A DNA stretch of 5,646 nt from Bacteroidota bacterium (GTDB lineage Bacteria; Bacteroidota; Bacteroidia; Cytophagales; Cyclobacteriaceae): the NCBI GenBank assembly GCA_024643595.1, contig JAHEMS010000259.1, forward strand, positions 1 to 5,646. Direction: 5' to 3'. Shown in pieces: positions 1 through 5,646 of this stretch (position 1 is the first letter of the stretch; every line of letters starts with the position of its first letter). A program made the position numbers and the translations under genes. Below the pieces are notes generated by a model. The model searched no databases. It was not told the origin of the DNA and worked only from the letters and a program-made list of their open reading frames with translations.

Positions 1-1724
1 TTTCTGAATTTCGTGGTCGTTTTTAACTTAACTTCTTCCGTGGCAAAAGTACCATCTGGCAGAAGACCTTTACTGGCCTCAACTCCGGGGGCAAAACTGA
101 CAACAGATTTTGATTTAGGATACATCGGGAATTCTGACATTACAAAAAAAACATCATAACCAGGATAAATTGCCAGTGATGGAATAAATCCTGTCTCTGC
201 GATATAATTTTTTCCCAGAGAAGCCATGCCGGCATTGATAAGAAAATTTCGTACTACATAACCCGTCAAAAAACCATAGGAGTACGCGCTTGTAGAATTT
301 CCTTCCTCAAAAGAATGATGATAATAATACTTTCCTCGCCAACGATTATTAATTGAAATAAAATTGAATTCAGACCCAGCCACTCTATTATAGGAGTTCA
401 ATCTTACGTTTCTGTTATTGCCATCCCAACTCTCCCGTAATATAGTACTGTGATAAAAAGCCGTTGAGTCATATTCTCCTAACCCTATGGATTCCTTATC
501 AATATAAAAAAGAGTGATATTGGATTTTGGAATTAAATTCCACTGGGCAACACCTACCGAATAATTCTGGGTAGGCAACCCCATGGATTTTTTTTCTCTG
601 GTTTGCAAATTCATTAAACCAACACGCCACTTCGATCCAATCTTTCCACTCAAACGGACACCATATTGTATAGGCACTCTTTGTAGCATACCGCTTGTAT
701 CAGTTGCCAGTCCGATTCTTCTCGAAAAGAATGGTTGTGTATAAGTGGTGAAACCCGGGGCAGAAAACAGATCACTGTTTTCTAAAAAGAACTGTCGCTT
801 TTCAGGATATTGTACCTCCAGCTGCGTCAGGTTAACCACCTGTTCATCTACTTCTACAGTGGAGAAATCCGGATTGACCGTCAGGTCAAGATTCATTGAA
901 GGAGTGATCGCTACTTTGGCATCAAATCCTCCGTTTCCGGAATACGTTGTCGGCTTATTTTCCTCCTTGTCTTGATAAGTCTGCACCATCCCGTATGGGA
1001 TTAATGAAATATTCATACCTGGTGAAGGAGGTGGGTCTTCCCAATGCAGTTTCCCCGAAAATCCAAAATTGCCTGCCGACAATTGAATGGGTGTTGCTAT
1101 CCAGGTCGATCGCTCATTATTTTTCAAATCCTGTCTTACAAAATTTATATTCCAGTCGCCGGTATTGTACCGAAACGATTTAAATGGAATAGCAAATTCA
1201 GCCACCCAACGACCCTCTTCACGGCTCACTTCGCCCAACCATTTGTTATCCCACGAAAAATTAAAACTTTCCTTGTCCACACCTCCTCCGGAAACACTAC
1301 CCTCACGCTGCACGCCATAAGGGTTTAAAGAAAACGTGAACCCATTGGTATAGTCGTTATAAGGATCGAATGAAAAAGCTACCAGATCATTATTCATAAA
1401 TTGGTAATCCCGTTTTAACGATTGCACGATCCAGGGCCCCTCGTTATCGTAGCAGATAATTCCGACATATAAATATTCATTATCAAACGTTAACATGCCC
1501 TTGGTTTTGAGCGTGGGTGGAAGCGTATCATTCGGATAATTCAGAAAAAAGTCTTTTGCCGTATCCGCTTTTGCCCAGGCAGATTCATTGAGTTTTCCGT
1601 CAATGGACATTTTCTCCGTAGTTTTGCGTATCACTAAACCCGTTCCAATTTTGTTTTGACCAAGTGCGCCCAAAGAGGCAATTACAAAACCCAAAAAAAT
1701 TAAAAACCGGCTCAGTTTTTTCAT
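1..1724 (-). CDS. DUF5916 family exported protein with N-terminal CBM9-like domain (partial, C-terminus outside window)
   Basis: I translated this minus-strand frame by hand. It is open for 574 codons from ATG at 1724-1722 to the left edge, so the C-terminus is missing. An in-frame TAA lies a few codons upstream with no other ATG between, which fixes the start. Residues 1-22 form a signal peptide: KK, a hydrophobic stretch (FLIFLGFVIASLGALG), and a likely signal peptidase I cut before Q23. Residues about 38-230 resemble a carbohydrate-binding family 9-like domain, opening with the typical MSIDGKLNESAW (39-50). The DUF5916 hallmark follows at about 285-320, including NPDFSTVEVDEQ and PEKRQFFLENSDLF, then FFSRRIG (332-338). 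The rest is rich in alternating aromatic and polar strands, as in an outer-membrane beta-barrel. Family members are often 700-900 aa, so perhaps a quarter or more is missing. The molecular function of the family is not established; sugar or polymer binding at the cell surface is only inference. No frameshift or internal stop was seen. Confidence 0.88.
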   Translation of the reverse strand, partial: MKKLSRFLIFLGFVIASLGALGQNKIGTGLVIRKTTEKMSIDGKLNESAWAKADTAKDFFLNYPNDTLPPTLKTKGMLTFDNEYLYVGIICYDNEGPWIVQSLKRDYQFMNNDLVAFSFDPYNDYTNGFTFSLNPYGVQREGSVSGGGVDKESFNFSWDNKWLGEVSREEGRWVAEFAIPFKSFRYNTGDWNINFVRQDLKNNERSTWIATPIQLSAGNFGFSGKLHWEDPPPSPGMNISLIPYGMVQTYQDKEENKPTTYSGNGGFDAKVAITPSMNLDLTVNPDFSTVEVDEQVVNLTQLEVQYPEKRQFFLENSDLFSAPGFTTYTQPFFSRRIGLATDTSGMLQRVPIQYGVRLSGKIGSKWRVGLMNLQTREKKSMGLPTQNYSVGVAQWNLIPKSNITLFYIDKESIGLGEYDSTAFYHSTILRESWDGNNRNVRLNSYNRVAGSEFNFISINNRWRGKYYYHHSFEEGNSTSAYSYGFLTGYVVRNFLINAGMASLGKNYIAETGFIPSLAIYPGYDVFFVMSEFPMYPKSKSVVSFAPGVEASKGLLPDGTFATEEVKLKTTTKFR

Positions 1725-1731
1725 GAACCGG

Positions 1732-1739
1732 CAAATGTA
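1732..1739 (-). promoter_or_regulatory. Candidate Bacteroidota -7 element (TACATTTG) just before the DUF5916 gene
   Basis: Read on the minus strand, TACATTTG fits the Bacteroidota -7 consensus TAnnTTTG exactly and lies 7 nt before the DUF5916 ATG. No TTG-type -33 element is visible at the usual 17-23 nt spacing upstream. If the motif is used, the transcript would begin only a few bases before the ATG, so the mRNA would be nearly leaderless. In AT-rich DNA such a match can arise by chance, hence the low confidence. Confidence 0.25.
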
Positions 1740-1810
1740 AAATATTTAAATACCTATAAGTTTTAGAAAAGGTTGAATGGTAGTTTTAGGTTTTGTCAAA
1801 CCAGTTGAAT

Positions 1811-1842
1811 AAAAATGAAGGGCGGGCCCCTCAGCCCGCCCT
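1811..1842 (-). terminator. Intrinsic terminator of clpB
   Basis: A perfect 9-bp GC-rich stem joins 1819-1827 and 1834-1842 (AGGGCGGGC with GCCCGCCCT), with a 6-nt loop. On the minus strand the stem is followed by TCA and then TTTTT at 1815-1811, a slightly displaced U-tract. On the plus strand it is followed by TAACCCC, so it works only for minus-strand transcripts. It lies about 60 nt past the clpB stop and about 95 nt before the DUF5916 start, so it probably separates the two co-directional genes. Confidence 0.8.
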
Positions 1843-1861
1843 AACCCCAAAAACCAAACCC
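1835..1861 (-). other. G-rich tract with G-quadruplex potential overlapping the terminator arm
   Basis: The minus strand has four G-runs of at least three: 1861-1859, 1848-1845, 1841-1839 and 1837-1835. The loops are 10, 3 and 1 nt, and an additional GG sits inside the long loop. The last two G-runs are part of the upstream arm of the terminator stem, so quadruplex and terminator hairpin could not form at once. The 10-nt loop exceeds the usual 7-nt limit for a canonical motif, so formation is uncertain. Confidence 0.35.
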
Positions 1862-1869
1862 ACAAAACT

Positions 1870-1886
1870 TCCCGGAGAACCCGGGA
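1870..1886 (-). terminator. Small hairpin just after the clpB stop (possible weak terminator or mRNA 3' end structure)
   Basis: A 6-bp stem (TCCCGG at 1870-1875 with CCGGGA at 1881-1886) encloses a 5-nt loop. It begins 17 nt after the clpB stop codon. On the minus strand it is followed by AGTTTTGTGGG, a poor U-tract, so it would end transcription weakly if at all. With the stronger hairpin at 1819-1842 it forms a tandem pair behind clpB. A role in mRNA 3'-end protection is equally possible. Confidence 0.4.
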
Positions 1887-1903
1887 CCACACAGACTTTT
1901 GGC

Positions 1904-4519
1904 TTACTCAACAACTTCAGCCTCCATAATGTTTATAAACTCAAATTCTAAGTCATCTCTTAAGTCAACAAATATCACCGAGTCTCTGTTCACTTTACCG
2001 CTTAATATTTGTTTCGAAAGTTCATTTAAGATCTCCTTCTGAATGACCCTTTTTAAAGGTCTGGCTCCAAATTGTGGATCAAAGCCCAATTTCGCGAGTC
2101 GTTCAAGTGCTTTCTCTGAAATATCAATTTTAATGCCGCTTTCTGCTAAACGCTTCTTAACGCCATTAAATTGTATAGAAACAATTTTTCTTATATCGGC
2201 CCGACTTAGCGGACGGAACATGATAATCTCATCTATCCGGTTAATAAATTCAGGTCTTACCGACTTTTTCAACAAGGTCAATACTTCTTCCTTAGTGCTT
2301 TCAATTACATCGAAGTAGTTGTCTTCAGTTATTTTCTCAAAATTCTCCTGGATAATATGCGAACCAATATTCGTTGTCATTATGATAATGGTGTTCTTGA
2401 AATTAGCAACACGACCCTTGTTATCAGTCAATCTGCCATCATCAAGTACCTGAAGTAAAATATTAAATACATCCGGATGTGCTTTTTCAATTTCATCCAG
2501 CAATACAACTGAATAGGGTTTTCTTCTTACCGCTTCAGTTAATTGTCCACCCTCATCATAACCAACGTAACCTGGAGGCGCACCAATCAATCGACTAACA
2601 CTGTGGCGTTCCTGATACTCGCTCATATCAATTCGCACCATCGCGTTCTCGTCATTAAACAAATAATCGGCCAGGGCTTTTGACAGCTCCGTTTTCCCAA
2701 CGCCTGTGGTACCCATAAATATAAAGGAGCCAATAGGACGTTTAGGATCTTGTAGCCCAGCACGACTTCTTCGAACAGCGTCACTTAATGCTTGTATTGC
2801 CTCTTCCTGTCCTGCAACCCGTTTACCCAACTCCTCTTCAAGCAACAATAATTTCTCACGGTCGCTTTGAAGCATTTTTGAAACCGGGATACCCGTCCAT
2901 TTAGCGACAATCTGGGCAATATCTTCGCTGTCCACTTCTTCTTTTAATAAAGAGTGTTCGCCTTGATTTTCTTTCATCTGAATCTGAAGGTCATTCAGTT
3001 TCTTTTCTGACTCTGTAAGTTTACCATAACGTATCTCTGCAACCTTTCCATAATCGCCCGCTTTCTCCGCTTGCTCCGCTTCAAATTTCAACTTTTCGAT
3101 ATTCTCCTTTTCATGGCGCAATCCCTCCACAATATTTTTCTCACTTTCCCATTTGGCTTTTAGTGAATTGCGTTCTGCGGAAAGTTCGGCAATGTCTTTG
3201 CTTAAGATCGCTTCTTTGTCCTTATCCTTTTCTCTTCGGATCGCTTCTCGTTCAATTTCTAATTGCATGATCCGGCGGTTGAGCTCATCCAATTCTTCCG
3301 GCACGGAATCCATTTCAAGTCTCAGTTTAGAAGCTGCTTCATCCATCAAGTCAATGGCCTTGTCCGGTAGAAATCGATCAGATATATAACGACTTGACAA
3401 TTCTACCGCGGCAATCACCGCATCATCTTTGATGCGCACTCCATGATGTAATTCATATTTGTCTTTTATTCCTCTTAAAATTGAAATTGAATCTTCTACC
3501 GAAGGCTCATCGACCATCACCGACTGAAATCTGCGCTCAAGGGCTTTATCTTTCTCAATATATTTCTGGTATTCTTTTAGGGTAGTTGCCCCAATCGCAT
3601 GAAGTTCGCCACGCGCCAGGGCAGGCTTCAATAAGTTAGCGGCATCCATCGCGCCTTCTCCGCCACCCGCACCAATCAATGTATGGATCTCATCAATGAA
3701 TAAGATGATTTCTCCATTTGAATCGGTGACCTCTTTAATAACGGCTTTAAGTCTTTCCTCAAACTCACCTTTGTATTTCGCACCGGCAACGAGCAGACCC
3801 ATATCCAGTGAAACTAAAATTTTTGATTTCAAATTTTCAGGCACATCACCATCCACGATCCGCTGAGCCATGCCTTCAACAATGGCTGTCTTCCCCACGC
3901 CAGGTTCTCCAATTAGAATAGGATTGTTTTTCGTTCTGCGTGACAATATCTGGAGAACACGCCTGATCTCCTCATCCCGTCCAATCACCGGATCAATCTT
4001 GCCTTGCTTGGCGAGTTCATTCAGATTTTTTGAATAGCGCTCCAGTGATTTGTATTTCGCCTCAGCATTTTGATCCGTCACTTTTGAGCCTCCCCTTAAT
4101 TCTTTTATCGCTTTAATTAACGAACTCCTTTCGAATCCAGCATCTTTCATAATCGATGCTACTTTATCTTTTGAGTTCAATAATGCGAGCAAAAGGTGCT
4201 CAATTGAAATATATTCGTCCTTAAACTCGCGCAACTCTTTTTCTGCATTTTGCAAAACAGTATTTGTTGCCGAAGTAAGATAGGCTTGCTGACCTGATAC
4301 GCGTGGATAGGCATTAACCGTTTCCTCCAGTTTTGCCGTGAGTATAGTATCATTAACATTCAGCTTTTTGAATAAATAATTGGAAACATTTTCATCTGTT
4401 TCCAAAATGGCTTTCAGTAAATGCCCTGGTTCAATTCCTTGTTGCTGCTTGCTGCCAGCAATCTCCGCAGATTTCTGTAAGGCCTCCTGCGATTTTATGG
4501 TGTATTTATCAAAGTTCAT
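1904..4519 (-). CDS. clpB: ATP-dependent chaperone ClpB (Hsp104-family disaggregase)
   Basis: This complete 871-aa gene encodes the hexameric AAA+ disaggregase that, with DnaK/DnaJ/GrpE, pulls polypeptides out of cytosolic aggregates after heat stress. Domains in order: N-domain (about 1-145, starting MNFDKYTIKSQEAL as in ClpB proteins); NBD1 with Walker A GEPGVGKT (204-211), pore loop KYKG (Y249), Walker B FIDEIH (E277) and arginine fingers ALERRF (R329/R330); coiled-coil M-domain (about 405-525), including YGKVAEIRYGKL, which separates ClpB from ClpA and ClpC; NBD2 with Walker A GTTGVGKT (603-610), pore loop GYVG (Y651), Walker B LLDEIE (E676), sensor 1 TTN (N717), arginine finger in FINRIDE (R761) and sensor 2 GARP (R820). 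No ClpP-binding IGF/IGL loop was noticed. All key residues are intact. The C-terminus is acidic and slightly longer than in E. coli ClpB (857 aa). An in-frame TAA two codons before the ATG fixes the start, and no Shine-Dalgarno sequence precedes it. No CIRCE operator is visible upstream. Confidence 0.98.
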   Translation of the reverse strand: MNFDKYTIKSQEALQKSAEIAGSKQQQGIEPGHLLKAILETDENVSNYLFKKLNVNDTILTAKLEETVNAYPRVSGQQAYLTSATNTVLQNAEKELREFKDEYISIEHLLLALLNSKDKVASIMKDAGFERSSLIKAIKELRGGSKVTDQNAEAKYKSLERYSKNLNELAKQGKIDPVIGRDEEIRRVLQILSRRTKNNPILIGEPGVGKTAIVEGMAQRIVDGDVPENLKSKILVSLDMGLLVAGAKYKGEFEERLKAVIKEVTDSNGEIILFIDEIHTLIGAGGGEGAMDAANLLKPALARGELHAIGATTLKEYQKYIEKDKALERRFQSVMVDEPSVEDSISILRGIKDKYELHHGVRIKDDAVIAAVELSSRYISDRFLPDKAIDLMDEAASKLRLEMDSVPEELDELNRRIMQLEIEREAIRREKDKDKEAILSKDIAELSAERNSLKAKWESEKNIVEGLRHEKENIEKLKFEAEQAEKAGDYGKVAEIRYGKLTESEKKLNDLQIQMKENQGEHSLLKEEVDSEDIAQIVAKWTGIPVSKMLQSDREKLLLLEEELGKRVAGQEEAIQALSDAVRRSRAGLQDPKRPIGSFIFMGTTGVGKTELSKALADYLFNDENAMVRIDMSEYQERHSVSRLIGAPPGYVGYDEGGQLTEAVRRKPYSVVLLDEIEKAHPDVFNILLQVLDDGRLTDNKGRVANFKNTIIIMTTNIGSHIIQENFEKITEDNYFDVIESTKEEVLTLLKKSVRPEFINRIDEIIMFRPLSRADIRKIVSIQFNGVKKRLAESGIKIDISEKALERLAKLGFDPQFGARPLKRVIQKEILNELSKQILSGKVNRDSVIFVDLRDDLEFEFINIMEAEVVE
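4079..4093 (-). promoter_or_regulatory. Putative internal ribosome binding site and GTG start within clpB (N-domain-less ClpB)
   Basis: Codon 147 of clpB (4081-4079) is GTG. On the same strand it is preceded by GGAGG (4093-4089), within the purine run AAGGGGAGG, with a 7-nt spacer, which is near-ideal Shine-Dalgarno geometry. Initiation here would give a 725-aa protein that lacks the N-domain but keeps both ATPase domains and the M-domain. E. coli clpB is known to use an internal GTG start at codon 149 for its short form. The SD-like bases also encode the Arg-Gly-Gly at 142-144, which limits what the match alone can prove, and Bacteroidota generally rely little on SD pairing. Confidence 0.45.
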
Positions 4520-4647
4520 GTCTTAATCTGTCTTGTGTAAATCATTTTGAACAAATTAGAATCCATCTGTTCATAATTATGTTTTTGAGAAATTTTGTCA
4601 TTAAATTGATCAAGAATAAAATTAATCCCGTCAGTTTGACTTAACTC
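4520..4647. promoter_or_regulatory. Divergent intergenic region between clpB and the GT3 glycogen synthase gene
   Basis: These 128 AT-rich bases must contain the promoters of both divergent genes unless either is transcribed from elsewhere. No exact TAnnTTTG motif is present on either strand. Near matches are TAATTTG on the minus strand (4558-4552, one base short, for clpB) and TCAGTTTG on the plus strand (4631-4638, one mismatch, with a TTG at 4606-4608 22 nt upstream, for the synthase). Neither is convincing. No CIRCE (TTAGCACTC-type) heat-shock operator and no clear Shine-Dalgarno sequence before either ATG was seen. Confidence 0.5.
4572..4581. repeat. 10-bp perfect palindrome in the divergent gap
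   Basis: CATAATTATG equals its own reverse complement and lies within a few bases of the midpoint of the 128-base gap. A dimeric regulator could bind such a site and control both genes, but a 10-bp AT-rich palindrome can easily occur by chance in a gap of this size. The palindrome does not extend outward. Confidence 0.3.
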
Positions 4648-5646
4648 ATGCCAAAACGATCATCAAAAACAAATAGTACATCCTCAAATTCTTTATTGGT
4701 AGAAGTTGCCTGGGAGGTATGTAATCAGGTTGGTGGTATCTATACCGTTATCCGTTCTAAAGCGCCAGCAATTATGGAGAACTGGAATGGTCGGTATTGC
4801 ATGATCGGCCCTTACGTAAACAAAAATATTCAAGCCGAATTGGAACCGTTGGATGATGCCGCTGATATTTTTGGACTAGCCGCTTCTAATCTCAAAAAGA
4901 AAGGATATGATGTGATTTATGCCGAGTGGCTGATTACCGGAAAACCTCGTGTTGTTCTTCTTAATCCTAACGCGATAGAAGAAAAAGCGATGTCCGTCAT
5001 CAAATACCTGCTCTGGAAAAATCATAACATCCCCACCACCGATGCAAGTCCACTCATTAACCAGGTAGTTGGCTTTGCCTACCTCACAAAATTATACATT
5101 GATGAACTCGTAAAATTAGCTGGCCATGATAAACGATTAATAGCTCATTTTCATGAATGGATGGCTGGCCTTCCTATCCTTGACATCAAGCGTGATGCGA
5201 TGTCAGTAAAGACAATATTTACAACCCATGCTACCCAACTGGGCAGGCATTTAGCGATCAACTCTCCTCTTTTCTATGCTCATCTTCCATTTTTTCAATG
5301 GGAGGATGAAATCAAAAAATTTGGTGTGGAAACAGAAGCTTCCATAGAATACGGCTGTGCTCAGAGCTGTGACGTAATGACTACCGTTAGTGATGTCACT
5401 GCTCGAGAATGCAAGCATCTATTAGGAAGAAATCCGGATGTGATTTTACCCAACGGGCTAAACATTCAACGCTTCGAAGCCTTACATGAATTCCAGAATC
5501 TTCATTCCTCATACAAAGAGCAAATTCATGAGTTTGTCATGGGTCACTTCTTTAATTCGTATTCATTTGATCTAAACAATACATTGTATTTTTTTACTTC
5601 TGGCCGGTATGAGTATAAGAATAAAGGATTTGATCTCACCTTGGAA
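4648..5646 (+). CDS. GT3-family (eukaryote-like) glycogen synthase (partial, C-terminus outside window)
   Basis: The frame is open for exactly 333 codons from ATG at 4648 to the right edge. An in-frame TAA (4642-4644) precedes the ATG, and the next ATG falls inside the conserved core, so this start is firm. The enzyme adds glucose from UDP-glucose (the donor typical of this family) to growing alpha-1,4-glucan chains in the cytosol. The match is to the fungal/animal glycogen synthase family GT3, not to bacterial GlgA (GT5). Evidence: EVAWEVCNQVGGIYTV (19-34, donor-side glycine loop), AHFHEWMAG (166-174), TIFTTHATQLGRHL (189-202), TTVSDVTARE (245-254), LPNGLN (267-272), HEFQNLH (280-286), and SGRYEYKNKGFD (318-329) with R320 and K326 in the nucleotide-sugar phosphate-binding segment. 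The first N-terminal half, mostly the first Rossmann domain and the linker into the second, is present. The catalytic Glu motif and any glucose-6-phosphate arginine cluster lie outside the window. Only 15 residues precede the core, Ser/Thr/Lys-rich. No Shine-Dalgarno sequence is visible. Confidence 0.95.
   Translation, partial: MPKRSSKTNSTSSNSLLVEVAWEVCNQVGGIYTVIRSKAPAIMENWNGRYCMIGPYVNKNIQAELEPLDDAADIFGLAASNLKKKGYDVIYAEWLITGKPRVVLLNPNAIEEKAMSVIKYLLWKNHNIPTTDASPLINQVVGFAYLTKLYIDELVKLAGHDKRLIAHFHEWMAGLPILDIKRDAMSVKTIFTTHATQLGRHLAINSPLFYAHLPFFQWEDEIKKFGVETEASIEYGCAQSCDVMTTVSDVTARECKHLLGRNPDVILPNGLNIQRFEALHEFQNLHSSYKEQIHEFVMGHFFNSYSFDLNNTLYFFTSGRYEYKNKGFDLTLE

Noticed and set aside
745..1328. Several overlapping plus-strand open frames of 76-94 codons
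   Set aside because: They lie opposite the continuous 574-codon DUF5916 frame, show no family motifs, and overlap one another in different frames. They are antisense shadows.
2043..2318. Plus-strand open frame of 91 codons
   Set aside because: It lies antisense to the well-conserved second ATPase domain and C-terminal region of ClpB, and its Ser/Leu/Ile-rich product has no recognisable motif.
3153..3389. Plus-strand open frame of 78 codons, very serine-rich
   Set aside because: It lies antisense to the ClpB M-domain. The Ser/Leu content is what the complement of a Glu/Lys-rich coiled coil yields.
4177..4359. Minus-strand open frame of 60 codons
   Set aside because: It is a shifted frame inside the ClpB N-domain coding sequence with no motif. 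ClpB itself is intact, so it is not a frameshift remnant.
4542..4549. TCATTTTG as a promoter -7 element on the plus strand
   Set aside because: It has one mismatch to TAnnTTTG, no -33 partner within the gap, and lies about 100 bases from the plus-strand gene. Several similar near-matches occur in this AT-rich stretch by chance.
4520..4647. CIRCE or other heat-shock operator upstream of clpB
   Set aside because: I looked for TTAGCACTC/GAGTGCTAA half-sites in the gap and found none.
1..5646. CRISPR arrays, tRNA or rRNA genes, insertion sequences, phage genes
   Set aside because: No regularly spaced repeats, cloverleaf-like segments, transposase motifs or terminal inverted repeats were seen. 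The three genes and two gaps account for the whole window.

Overview
The window holds three protein genes and the two short intergenic gaps between them. It most likely comes from a Bacteroidota bacterium, probably of the Cytophagales or a related order. The evidence is a DUF5916 outer-membrane-type protein, a ClpB with Bacteroidota-style motifs (the second Walker A reads GTTGVGKT), a eukaryote-like GT3 glycogen synthase of the kind known in Bacteroidota, moderate-to-low GC content, and genes that start without a Shine-Dalgarno sequence. The order-level guess is inference.

Layout. Positions 1-1724 (minus strand) carry the first 574 codons of a secreted or outer-membrane DUF5916 protein that runs off the left edge. 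Positions 1725-1903 are a 179-base gap with two hairpins that follow clpB on its own strand. The second hairpin is a good intrinsic terminator, and a G-rich tract overlaps its upstream arm. Positions 1904-4519 (minus) are a complete clpB (871 aa). Positions 4520-4647 are a 128-base AT-rich divergent gap with a 10-base palindrome near its middle and no convincing promoter. Positions 4648-5646 (plus) hold the first 333 codons of a GT3 glycogen synthase that runs off the right edge.

Function. ClpB is the stress disaggregase that works with DnaK. The GT3 enzyme builds storage glycogen from a nucleotide sugar. The DUF5916 protein has an exported carbohydrate-binding-like domain followed by a probable beta-barrel, and its role is unknown. 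The terminator suggests that clpB and the DUF5916 gene are separate transcription units although they share a strand. Nothing in the window shows that the three genes act in one pathway.

The most notable signal lies inside clpB. Codon 147 is GTG and is preceded by GGAGG at 7-nt spacing. This is close to the position where E. coli clpB has its second translation start (GTG codon 149), which gives a short ClpB without its N-domain. The annotated ATG has no such ribosome site. I saw no wholly new multi-gene system in this window.
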